A program made the translations under genes and the position numbers. Under the pieces are notes generated by a model. The model saw only the letters and a program-made list of their open reading frames with translations. It was not told the origin of the DNA and made no database searches. Positions 48,248 through 58,695 of a stretch of 64,000 nt of DNA are shown one piece after another (positions within the stretch are counted from its first letter, which is position 1; each line of letters opens with the position of its first letter). The stretch is from Gonocerus acuteangulatus (Eukaryota > Arthropoda > Insecta > Hemiptera > Coreidae), in contig OX328128.1 of NCBI GenBank assembly GCA_946811695.1, positions 23,904,758 to 23,968,757 of the forward strand. Direction: 5' to 3'.

Positions 48248-51200
48248 GTACAATATATTTTTTTAAGTTGATTAAATGTTTTAACTAGTTACTAAAATAA
48301 GTAATTTTTGCTAGAAAAAAAAGAATATTTTTTAATCTAACAATTAACTTTATATTGATGTACTGTAGTACTTGATAATATACAAAACAAAACAGTAATA
48401 AAAGAGAAATAATTCATCTTATTAAGCGGGATAGATAAGGTGTTTTAATAATTTATTAAATATATTTTATAAAATTACCTTTTATCTTGAAAAAAATAAG
48501 TCTCCAATCAAAAATCGTTGTTACAATTCACAAAAAAAAAGGACTTGATTAAATTTTTATTTTAAAAAATAAGCATTGTACATAACAGGGCCTGCAATAG
48601 GGCATACATTTCTCTGTATAGTCTAAAAGAAGGAGTTAATTCCAAACTGCATTAATCGGCTTATAAAAATGGGCGTTATTTTGGTGTTGCCGTCTGGGGG
48701 TAGAATTGAGATTACATATCGTCCCTAGACCCACTTAGACTTAGTGCGTAACAATGCCCACACTATCTCCATACTGTGCAACTTAATCGAGAATCAGATA
48801 TCTGTTCTACGGTGGCCTGGTATGGGACTGAAGAGATGCCAGTGCGAGTAAAACGTGGAGAATATATTGCTTGCATACTCTAGAAGACCGTGAACATGCT
48901 TTTTTTTGACAGTTTTTGATTTTTAAGTCTTGAAAAATTCAAAAAAGCAAACACAAAAACTAGATACAAATGTACATCTTCACTAGCATAATCGAGAGCA
49001 AATTATTATTTCTTTGAATTTTTCTTCAATTAGAGATAGTAGCTGGTTTATTTTCAAAGCCGTAGGGACACCTGGTGAGCTCAACCTAGGTATCTCTTCT
49101 AAACCCTAGCTCCCTCGTCACAAAGACTTAATTCCCCCGACAACTAGTGGCGATAAGTAAGGGCTGCCACTAGTCACTTACAATGGGATCTTCTCTGAGC
49201 CTCACAAGTTAATAAACATATTTTTTTTTTCATTTTGCTTTTCAATTTATTTTTATTTTAATTTTTAAAGATCTTGATAGACTTTTCTTTAAGTATGGAA
49301 ATAGTAATTTTTTATGAACTTTTATAATTGGTGGTTTTAGTCAGTTTGAGAAATCGCCTGTAATACTATGTTACCATATTCTTATTAATTTTTCTTTGTC
49401 TTTATTAAGTTAAGAGGTGATCCGCCCTATGGACTCTCTCTGTGTTGTAGGAATATGCTACTATTATTTTAATAGATGTAAATGAAACTAAGTGAGTGGT
49501 TATTGTGATTTTCAATGATGTACAATGGTTTAGGCTTTACCAGACTGCAGAGAATTGACGTTACTTATTATTTACTGTATTTTCTTCTACTCTCTCTCTT
49601 TTCTGTGCCTTCTCAATAGATTTGATAAACATGTATATTTTTTCTGCATTCTGGTTCATTAATTATACAAGTTTCTATAATATTGTCTCTCTATTTTACA
49701 GTTCTTCAATGACAGTATATATAATTAACTGGACTAATTTTGTGCTTCACGCTTCTTTTCATAGGTTTTCCTGTTTATGTTTTTTTGTATTCTATAAAAA
49801 TTATTTTAATAATAATTTAAAATGATTCTGATGAATTAAATATTTGATATGTCAAAAAACAAGAAAAAACTTAAAACTACTCTATTTATATCTAGTTTAT
49901 TATCTTTTCCCCCTTAGAATATTTCACTAGTGGTTTAGTTTTCTAAATCACAAACTTTCTTCAGCATTACAGCCAGGTTCCTCAGATAGAGCTCAATGCT
50001 TGTTCGTTAACTGAAAACAAAATGTCCAAACAAATATATGTACCACCTGACAAAACAGGCTTTAATGCCGTACAAAATTATTGGTTCAAAAAAAAAAATA
50101 TATATATTGGCTGGTGACATGTACCAACGAGTAAGAGAAGATAATTTTGTCCAATGAAATTTTATTTCTGTGCTTCATTGCTACTTTAATGAGTAGAGAA
50201 TCAGGCACTAGGTGATCCCGGAGGTAGTTATGTAGACTAATAATGTTTAAATATAATATCAACGAATCCTGGCTCATTCCTTAGTGGCCTGTTACACACG
50301 GAACGGAGATGTAGGTACAACCACTTTTACGGTGGTCCCTTTATATTTTAGGTCATCATTGATATTGGTATTTATTTTATAGAATGTACTAGTGTTCACA
50401 TTGCTTGGGAAAACATTCTCAAAAAATACACATTCAATTTAAATGCTTTTTTATTCGGTTGAGAATCAAGAGGAGAGCAAGCCTTATTAGTACCCTCATT
50501 TTTGGATGATGGAGAGAGGATGCTAAAATAAAGCGCAATAGTTCTTACAATATAATATTCTAAACTGATTTTGGTTGTTCATATTTTCAAAAAGTTCTCC
50601 AACAAAAAAAAACTGTTGTAGAAAATGCTCTAACAGTTAAAAAATGCCTGAGTTTAATGATGCTTTAAAATTGAATTGGATGGTTTAAGAATCCTTGGTC
50701 TAGTTTATTCAAGTACATACCTTATTTTTAAATTGTTTAATTTTAAATAAACTCGAGGTAATGATTTTTACGGACATATTTATAACTGTTAAAATCTGTG
50801 CATTTCAAATGTATTAATAGAGGTTTATCAATTTTGTTTCACAACCATTAAATTTAGGAGAAATATATAGAATTTAGTCATTAAATGTTTAAAGTCATAA
50901 ATTAACTGTTTCTGTAAATTATATAGTACTTGTTTAAAGAATTTGTCAAGGAATTATAATATTTTTTTTCTGAATAAACATTTAATTTTTTTAAATAAAT
51001 CTTTGAATTTTATGTTCCTTACCCTTCACTAAACTATTAATAGACAATAGATGGTGCATGGCCATAACAATGGAGCATAATTCTGACTTATATTTATACA
51101 TTCATCCTCCAAAGGCTCTTAGATGTAAGTCTAGCACACTAATATAGGCAATGTCAGCATACAACTAGTGTGAAGATAACTCGTCCACTCAACACATAAT

Positions 51201-54200
51201 GAAGATTTTTACCCGTATTTAATGTTCTCTTTCAAAATTTAATATTTATAGACCTAAAATGAAATTAAAAATCAAAATATACCTTAACACAACTTAATAT
51301 GAGATGCCTGATAATGAACCTGAATAGGTTCGAAACGTCGCCAATAAAAACTAATATTTTAAACAATTTTGGGGAAAACTGCCACTTTCTTCTAGAAACC
51401 ATTGATCCTTCCTCACCCTCACATCAACTTATGTATGGAATTATATGACAAAATTCCACCTAATCCAAATTTTTGCTAATTTGAACAGGGTATGGTCTAA
51501 ATTAGTTTGGATTAGTGGGACTCAACTGTAATAATTTATTAGATTAATCGTAAAACTCTTTAAATGATAAGAGAAAATTGTGTGATGTCACTCCAAGTAT
51601 TTCTGTTATAACCAAAGAAAAACAAAATTAGGATTGAAATTAAAAACTGAAATATTAAATATATTTATCTATTATATAAAAATGAATCGCTAAATGTGTT
51701 GGTAAGCGCAAATCTCGAGAACAACTGAACCGATTTCGCTAATTCTTTTTTTATAATATTCCTTGAACTACAAGGATGGTTCTTACGGAGAGAAAAATTA
51801 AAAAAATTGCCTGAAAAAGTCTAAAAACAATACTTTTCGGGTATTTTTTACTTTGTTAACGCAAATTAATTTTTAAATAAAAGCATATGTTCTCAATTAT
51901 AATATTTTTAACAGTTAACGTATTAGGTTATTTGTGTACAAAAAAAAACATAAAAAAAATAAGGACAAGTAACCACTGGGTGTCAATAGAATCACATGTT
52001 AATAGTGCAATTTAAATTAATTTATATTTGCATTAACGAAGTAAAAAAGACCCCACCTTTCTATATTCCCATACAAAAGATTCGTAATAATACTTAAAGG
52101 TCTATTAGAACTTTAGTACCACACCATAAAGTTTAATTGTTAGTGGAGGGGTTCTGGGAAGGCAAAACAATTGAGTGACATTAGTATCGTATAAATATTA
52201 ATGTCAATATTTGTCAAATTTTATACGATGGTAACATTACTCAAAAACAAATTGTCTTTGGTAAAATGTAAATTGTCTGTGGTAAAATGTCACTTGAAAT
52301 TTAAACATCTCTTTGCTGTGCATCTATAATATTACTAAATCTAAATGCCGCAAATTTCTATAAAATTACTAAAGTGTTGTGTTTTTGTGACTTACTAAAT
52401 GTGCCTCCTATAAGGCGGCGGACAAATTTAGGCAGATCAACCCGAAATTCAAAGAATCAAAAAAAAAAAGAAAGTTAATTATCAATCTATGTGTACTGCC
52501 GAGGAACGTGAAAATCGCAATGAAAGAATTCTGTTAAGACAGACCCGTGAAGCGCGACATTCGACTAATAATGGTGCAAGTTTGAATCGAGCTGCTGTGA
52601 ATTCATTACAGTGCCTACAACTGTGTTGCTATTGGACCTATGAACTCTGTTCGACTATAAACAAATCCCAGGGGCAGTCATTAAGTGTTTGTGGTATTAA
52701 TCTAGAAAACCCATGTTTCTCGCATGGTCAATTGTATGTTGCCTGTTTCCGTAGATGGGAAACCATCTGCTCTGTTTGCTTACGCGTCAGGTAATGAAAC
52801 AAAAAATATCGTGTACCATTAAGTACTACAATAAAAATGAAACTTAATTTAGAATAAGTAAAAATAAAATGAAATATAATAAGTAGGTATCATAATAAGA
52901 AATATGATATTTGATATTGTAATTTTCATGTGATTTTTAGTGACTATTAAAAGAATTTTAAGTGGTTTATAATTTTTATGTTTTCACAAAATGTAATTGT
53001 TGACATATTAAGTTGTTTCTTTTTTCTTTTTTTTTTTATCTTACTAGCTGACCCGGTGTCCCAAATAGCAGAATAAGTATTAGAAGAAAAAAAAATTGAA
53101 GAATCGACTGTTAGGCGGTACGAAGTTTGCCGGGTCAGCTAGTTTGTTATAAAAATATCTAGCATCACTAAAAGGGTTTCAATCATAAGATTTTCAAAAG
53201 TACTATTTTTCTCTCTCTTTTTTTTTTTGCTTGATAAACTTTTTATACTTTTAAGAATATTAAACTTAGTATGAACTATTTTTTTCATACTGGATTACAA
53301 GACATCTCAAGATCTACTCAACTAATTTTGTTGAAATTTTCAATACATTTATTGTTACTATGAAGGAAACCATAAAAAGTTTGTTAGTTATGGTAATGCT
53401 TCCTGGATATTATTTTAATGAATTTAAATAGCTACCTTTCAATAACTAAAGAGATAAAAAGAAGAACTCCATCATTTTCTTGTCGAAAAGTGCGAGAAAG
53501 TGAAATACCAACTTTCATTAAAATATTTCTAATGGAAAGAAAATTAAGTAGAAATTTTAAAAAGTCCATGAATATTATAGTTTTTAAAGATGGTAAAAAA
53601 TTCTCCCAAAAGTCAATGGCTGTTGAAGAGCCCTGACTTTTTTTTCTATTAATTTATTGTTTAAAATAAAAACATATTTACTGGAGAAGAGCTTTTCCCA
53701 TAAAAATTTGCCTTGATGTTAATTTAAATTAACACCCTTTTTTTTTTATATTCAAGAAAAAAAGGTAATTCAAATTATTTTGCAGCAAAACTAATGTAAT
53801 GCCAGCTTTTCGTGGCTGGGGGCTTTGGCTCCTGGGCCACCATTACAGTACAATTTATTAATAATATTATGCTTTTCTATTAATATCAAATTATATTAAT
53901 TTAAAGGATTTAAATGGTTTTTATAAATCATTACCCCACAATTAATATGTCACTTTAATGCAACTTTTTTGTAGATCTGAATATTGCATTTTCCTTAGAA
54001 ATTTGCATTGGCCAGATGATGAAAAATAAGTTCAAAATGTCACAATAAAATCAATTTCGGGAAGTTAATTGCTGACATAAATTGCTCATATAAACAGTAA
54101 AGGTCATAATTAAGATATTTTTGTTTATTTTATTTTTGACGTCATTACTTCTGGCCTACCTTTTGCTTGTCATTCTTACATAACAAAAATTGTGACGTAG

Positions 54201-55333
54201 AATGCTCTTTAAATGTCTCTAATTGAATGAGGTCAACATCCCCACCTTCTCCCAAACAGTGTGTTTGATCTGGCGCCTCTAAGCAACTCCAGTAGACAAC
54301 AATGTAGTATTAATTGGACAACTGTTCCTTGTAGATTTTAATATCTCCCCTTTTAATCCTTAACTCTATATTCATTTTTCTCTAATAATGCTGATGTATT
54401 TATTCACTCGTAACTCAGTTTAATTTTGTTATTTTTAATTTTAACAAACATACACTTCTTAAGCTACAGTTGCTTGATCTGGTTAATAAAATCCCTATGT
54501 TAACTCTGATGACTAATGACACAGAGTTACCATATTTTTATTTTTTTTTTGTGTGTGTTTTTTCAGCCACTAGGCAGTTGTTAGACTATTTTAACACTGC
54601 CACAATTTGTTATTCCCCCAGTCATCATAGTTTTAAATTTTGCACTATTTTAATTTTAACATGTGCCTTTACTAATAACACAGATTTTTGGTACTTGTTA
54701 TCTTCAGGTTGAGGGCAAGGTTAACTCAGCAGTAGAGCACTTGACCTGAGTGCAAAACTCGGGTGCGCACTGAAGATTTTATCTTCTAGTGTCGTCGTTT
54801 AAGGGCTGATTTGGGGCCACCAACCCGTTCCTAGGCTCACCCAGGCTTTAATTAATTTAGTAATGAGTATCTGCAAAGGGGAATATCATGTGTTCAGAGC
54901 ATAGTACCACACTATCTCCCTAGTGTGCAGTGTGGTCAAAAATCAGATATCTCTACGCTATCTCCCTTGGACCCTTGTAGCCTGTTACAGAACTGATTTT
55001 TTTTTATCTATAGGCCACCACTATAACCTTAATAATGTTATTCTAATATATCATGTCTATATTATTATATTTTTTCTTGTTACAGTGAAACAAATCAACC
55101 GGCAATTAATAGCTGTAGCGCAGTTCGTGTTTTCCGTGGCAGCTGGTTTTGCCTTCGGATTCATCGGAATTGAGCTGCTCGTTGGAAGTTTGGAGTTCGG
55201 CTTCAGGCTTCTCCTCGGAGTCATTTTCGCTCTCATCATCGCTCTCGCTGAAATATACTTCCTCGCCAAAAAGCTTGCTGAAGATGATGAACCTATAACT
55301 CCAGTTAAAGTGCAGAAACTTCACAAAGACTAA
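43425..55333 (+). CDS. TMEM199: TMEM199/Vma12-type V-ATPase assembly factor, 3 exons, 207 aa
   Basis: Homologue of human TMEM199 and yeast Vma12, a membrane protein needed to assemble the V0 sector of the V-ATPase. The signature PPRNPELEARIQKLKAEQEE then REYKKMTKNV matches human [30 protein letters not shown]. The last exon encodes two hydrophobic segments (FVFSVAAGFAFGFIGIELLV and LLLGVIFALIIALAEIYFLA) with a short charged tail, as in the family. Length of 207 aa is close to the human 208. The first intron is 0.95 kb; the second is 10.3 kb and holds a Helitron and SINEs. The start codon is only 28 bases after the BLOC1S5 stop. Confidence 0.93.
43740..43893 (+). repeat. HINE-like 3' end relic in TMEM199 intron 1
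   Basis: ATAAGCGGGGTTTCTTCTTG and GGGAGGAATCACGCTGA at 43848-43891 match the family hairpin. A fused HINE-5'/5S-SINE scrap (CAACTCGCAGG, then GTCGGGCGTGGTCAGTACT) lies at 44160-44212. Confidence 0.5.
44550..44748 (+). CDS. TMEM199: TMEM199 exon 2
   Basis: 199 nt coding GVSHFHELVSGCELELPSPI and the conserved PPRNPEL box. Acceptor TCTACAG, donor GTAGGT; ends in phase 1. Confidence 0.93.
44822..44974 (-). mobile_element. tRNA-derived SINE (family 2, Ser/Leu-like head)
   Basis: Minus strand: GTGAGGGTTAAGGCATGAGC, ACTTAACACTCCGAGCCAAG and GTGGGTTTGATTCCCAC (B box), like a type II tRNA. The 3' part ends in the core ACCTATAGATAGCCCG, shared with the 5S-derived SINE. Confidence 0.75.
45640..45860 (+). 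repeat. Dispersed repeat shared with 62990-63840
   Basis: CTGACCTCTCAAAGCCTTCC and GATGGTTCCACC-type text recur inverted at 63710-63830. GGAATATTTCCCTCAGAA-like text (45787) recurs in direct orientation at 63028. Non-coding. Confidence 0.55.
47763..47944 (-). mobile_element. tRNA-derived SINE (family 2), second copy
   Basis: Same layout as 44822-44974, including the head (GGCCGTGAGAGTATAGGCGT), the B box (GTGGGTTTGATTCCCAC) and the core ACCTAAAGATAACCCG. Confidence 0.75.
48174..48243. repeat. T homopolymer of 70 bases
   Basis: Seen directly. Exact length is doubtful in any assembly. Could be a very long retroposon tail, but no element body is recognised beside it. Confidence 0.9.
52489..52826 (+). 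pseudogene. Helitron helicase remnant, N- and C-terminal parts fused, frameshifted
   Basis: MCTAEERENRNERILLRQTR resembles the N-terminal basic segment. INKSQGQSLSVCGINLENPC then FSHGQLYVAC is the conserved helicase C-terminus. A frameshift follows near 52750; the alternative frame continues DGKPSALFAYASGNETKNIV and stops at about 52828. Nearly all of Rep and the helicase core are deleted. Confidence 0.85.
53045..53142. repeat. Inverted copy of the Helitron 3' terminus
   Basis: ACTAGCTGACCCGG at 53045 is the exact inverse of CCGGGTCAGCTAGT at the Helitron end, giving a 98-bp inverted-repeat unit. Confidence 0.8.
54708..55004 (+). mobile_element. tRNA-derived SINE (family 1) just upstream of TMEM199 exon 3
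   Basis: Head AAGGTTAACTCAGCAGTAGA, tail TACAGAACTGATTTTTTTTT. Imperfect target duplication TTATCTTCAG/TTATCTATAG. It ends about 80 bases before the exon 3 acceptor. Confidence 0.82.
55086..55333 (+). CDS. TMEM199: TMEM199 exon 3 (two membrane segments, stop)
   Basis: 248 nt from LKQINRQLIAVAQFVFSVAA to PVKVQKLHKD and TAA. Both transmembrane helices lie here. GTTACAG acceptor in phase 1. An AATAAA-like signal lies near 55505. Confidence 0.93.
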
Positions 55334-55616
55334 TGTTCATGTCGCAAATTTGTACATAGATGATTATGTACTCCTGTTAAATTTTTTTGAATTGCATTTA
55401 TTCAATAGATTGTTAAAATAGTAATTTAATTAAATGATTTTGCTTTATTTTGTTTCTTATTCCTCCTACAAAACTCTTTGTTTACATTTAACTTTTATAA
55501 ATATATAAATAAAAAAAAATTAATGGGGTGCAGCTGAATCAATTATTAAGTGTTTAATTAATTTTCACACACATTCTTGTTTATTGATCTTGATGAATAT
55601 TAACAGCATCCATATA

Positions 55617-56470
55617 CAGTAGAACTTGGATAATTCGAATTACAAACTTTTTTGAAAATAAGGGGGTAAAAAATCGAACTTCATATTTTCACATTTTTCA
55701 ATACATACATTTTATTTAAACAATATCAAACGTTTCATAAATTAATGATTATGTACATATTGATAAGTAATAAATAATTTATCAAAAAAGTAAAAATAAA
55801 AGTATTTTTTTTTTAAAAAAGGTCATTTTCACGGACAAGAATTTTTTCTTTATTTTATAGGTAAGTTGATAAAGTGTCAGGAGGAATTCCAAAGTCCTTG
55901 GCAATTTCAGATTTTTCTTTATTCCTTTTTCAACTTCTTTAATCGCAGCTATTTTCTCTGACAACGTTAAAGTTTTATAACTTCTAGGCTTCAACATCTT
56001 CGAAATCAACAACTGAACTGCACTGTACACCAGAAATTCAAGGCACAAACAATACAACAGATCTAGGCGCTGACTGACTTATAACTGAATAAGAAATGAA
56101 TATCGGAGGGATAAAACGACAGGATGGAACTATAACAACCCCTGGAAGGGAGGAAGCGCGACCTACCACTTTGCAGAACTCCTAGAGTCCAAGAACTAGA
56201 CTAGCCGCGCTTCTTGTCCCGGAACCCCTACATCCGTATCTTACTATCAACCTTACCCCAGGGGAGAATATTTTCATAAGATTTAAGATCGACCGCCTCT
56301 CTGTACACTTCCCAGTGGAGGCACAGACTCGTAAAAAATTGGAATTATCCAAAATTTTATTCGAATTAACCAAGATTTTTTTACATTGTTTATGCCCTAA
56401 ATTCTAGGGACCGAGAGAAATATTTGAATTAAAGACAATTTCGAAGTTCGAATTATCCATGTTCCACTAC
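55617..56470 (-). mobile_element. Second copy of the Tigger DNA-binding-domain-only element
   Basis: Ends CAGTAGAACTTGGATAATTC and the inverse near 56447-56470. The minus-strand interior codes [20 protein letters not shown] followed by a frameshift. Same family and same internal deletion as 25063-25954. Confidence 0.8.
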
Positions 56471-56482
56471 ATCTATACACAC

Positions 56483-56483
<1 letters not shown>

Positions 56484-56540
<57 letters not shown>
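56484..56540. repeat. (AG)n microsatellite
   Basis: About 28 AG units directly after the Tigger copy. Confidence 0.95.
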
Positions 56541-56543
<3 letters not shown>

Positions 56544-57571
56544 CTCACAATTATAACAACGGGGAACCGGATAAGCGCCCCCTAGTGGTAGAAATATCAA
56601 CCAATACCGGTTTGGTGGCTTAATTTGATTTTAACATAATACAGAGTAAACCCCAACTCGTAATGAACCAATTTAGTTTATTTTTAGAACACATCTTTCT
56701 CTTTACGTACGCATGACGTATACCGAGTTTTGTTACAACAGAATAGAAATTACGATGAGCAAATTAGTAATTTGGGTCTGGAGTAAAGCCCCCTTTCAGA
56801 TGGACCGATTTAGTTTATTTTTACAAGAAATGTGTTTTTAGATGCCCACAACATTTACAGAGTTTCATTAAAAAATAACAAAAATTATTGCTGGTATGGG
56901 CAAATTATTAATTTGTATCCGGAGTAAACCCATACCTTACTACTTTTGTCCCTTTTTATCCATTTCTTCATATTCCGAAGTAGAGGGAACAAATATGTTC
57001 CCTCTCTTTACACAAACTTCTCTGTTATTTTCCTTCAGCTGAGAAATCGTTTATTAAGAAGGTAGAATAATTTGCCCGCAGCAGTAATCTTCTACGTTAC
57101 TTCAGAGTCTATAAACCCTTCCTTTGAGAGTAATAAATAAGTTCCTTTGACACTAATAAATAAGAAAATTGGACTTACCTAATTTGATTTTTTTTTTAAT
57201 ACAGGTAAATTGAAGATTAGTCCACCACCACAGAGATCTAGCAATGATTGTCCAGCCAAATCAGTGTCAAGTTTTTTTTTTAAATTTATTTTATGTATGT
57301 TTAATATGATAAGATGGTGACCCTAATTATCACTATGTATATATGGAACAAAGTCAAAACCTATTTACTACATACCATTCTTCAATAATCTTTTATTTGC
57401 TCTTCTGGTTACGTGTCATCTTGACACCTCTTCAAGAGCACTTAAAATAATAATAAATTACAACCTTTGTCTTAGAGAACATTCTGAATTTTTTTATGTT
57501 CATTTTGATGATTTCAGTACATTTTTTCTTGTAACTCCTTTTATTTGCCATTGAGTATTTTTTTTTTATTT

Positions 57572-57697
57572 GTGTTTTTTTACGGAGCACCGGTATCTTG
57601 TGCATTAGCCCCAACATCCATGCTCAACGAACCCTGAAATGAGAAATACCCCTGTCTGAGAATCCAAGGTGTTAGCCACTAGACCGCGGTAAAATCC
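57572..57697 (-). mobile_element. Small SINE with another tRNA-like head and the 5S-SINE tail
   Basis: Minus strand: CGCGGTCTAGTGGCTAACAC (A-box-like), CAGGGTTCG (partial B box), then GGGGCTAATGCACAAGAT and GTGCTCCGTAAAAAAA. The tail corresponds to GGCGCTAATGGCCAAGAT ... GCGCCGTAAAA of the 5S-derived family. Confidence 0.6.
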
Positions 57698-57737
57698 GGC
57701 ATACATATTTATCACTATTTATTTAGCAGAAGTATAA

Positions 57738-58003
57738 AACTCATTTACTGCATACTATTCTTCAATAATCAATCTTTCCTTTGCTCTATATGTTTCACAA
57801 CATCTTGGCACCTCTTCAAGACCACTTAAAATAATAGTAATTTATAGCTTTTACCTTGAAAGAACATTCTGTAATTTAATATTATTTTAAGTGCTCCTGA
57901 AGAGCCATCAAGATGCTGTGAAACATGAAGAGCAAATAAAAGATTGATTATTGAAGAATAGAATGTAGTAAATGAGTTTTGGTCTTCTGCCACATTAACA
58001 GGA
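57738..58003. repeat. Inverted repeat pair, with a third copy at 58745-58882
   Basis: AAGTGCTCCTGAAGAG, GAAACATGAAGAGCAAATAA and GTTTTGGTCTTCTGCCACAT in the right arm are matched inversely by the left arm (from 57738), and again in direct orientation at 58745-58882. A related left-arm copy is at 57362-57490. Confidence 0.7.
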
Positions 58004-58106
58004 AATAGCGATAAATAGTTATGACATCTTATAATATGAATATATTATACACAATATCAAATAATTGAAGTGACAAGAGAAAATTAATTGACATCATCTA
58101 AATGAA

Positions 58107-58695
58107 CATAAAAAAAGTCCAACTCGCAGTAACTGCGTCATGTTGGTGAGGTTCCGTTCACATCCCAAGAGCCATTAGTAAAGGAATAGAAGCAGTTATT
58201 GGTAGGTTTTGCCCTTTTGTGAAAAATATACAATGAAATCTCAAAGAGAAGTAATATAAGATTTTAAGTGTCACAATAGGAAACTGATTGTATCTTAAGA
58301 AAAAATTACTCAATTCTTTTTCTCAACGTTTGCTCTTGGAAACATCATAACAATGTTTCTTATTTTCTTACCTTGTTTTATTAAAATACTCATTTTACTG
58401 TTAAATGCAATTTCAAAAAAAAAATAAAAATAAAAAATTTGGTAAATAGAAACAAAACCCTGTTGAAAAGAGCAAAACTAACAATTTTAAGTTTTAAGCA
58501 CTTCTTTCTCCGATTGACATTGAAAATTACATCTGAACTTGTTTTGTATGTACATAATTGTATATATAAACATAAATTTGAACCGTCATTATTTTTTAGA
58601 TCTGGTTTATGAAACGTAAGATTTTGTAGTCAGCACTGCTGGATTGCGTCATGAGGTCAACCTCATAAGAGGGTTTCTTCTCTATGAAGATCCCC
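58107..58695 (+). mobile_element. Diverged, shortened HINE-like element G
   Basis: The 5' end AAAAAGTCCAACTCGCAGTA and the 3' segment (58600-58690, ATGAAACGTAAGATTTTGTA and GGTCAACCTCATAAGAGGG) match the family, but the body is mostly deleted and the hairpin degraded. Confidence 0.65.

Larger units (their letters stand above)
44975..51667. other. TMEM199 intron 2, first part
   Basis: Repeat 45640-45860, a TTAACCCTTTCC-ended block at 46952-47060, SINE 47763-47944, T70 tract, and unassigned GC-richer blocks at 48690-48860 and 49060-49200. A 146-codon minus frame at 47286-47726 has no recognisable domain. Confidence 0.5.
51668..53142 (+). mobile_element. Helitron (TC...CTAG), internally deleted
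   Basis: Starts TCTATTATATAAAAATGAAT after an A and ends GCCGGGTCAGCTAG before a T, the expected Helitron A^T insertion. The subterminal 5' text (AACTGAACCGATTTCGCTAA) is typical of arthropod Helitrons. It holds remnants of the Rep-helicase gene. Lies in TMEM199 intron 2. Confidence 0.87.

Noticed and set aside
53418..53636. 72-codon plus frame, lysine-rich
   Set aside because: AT-rich intronic sequence with no homology or splice support.
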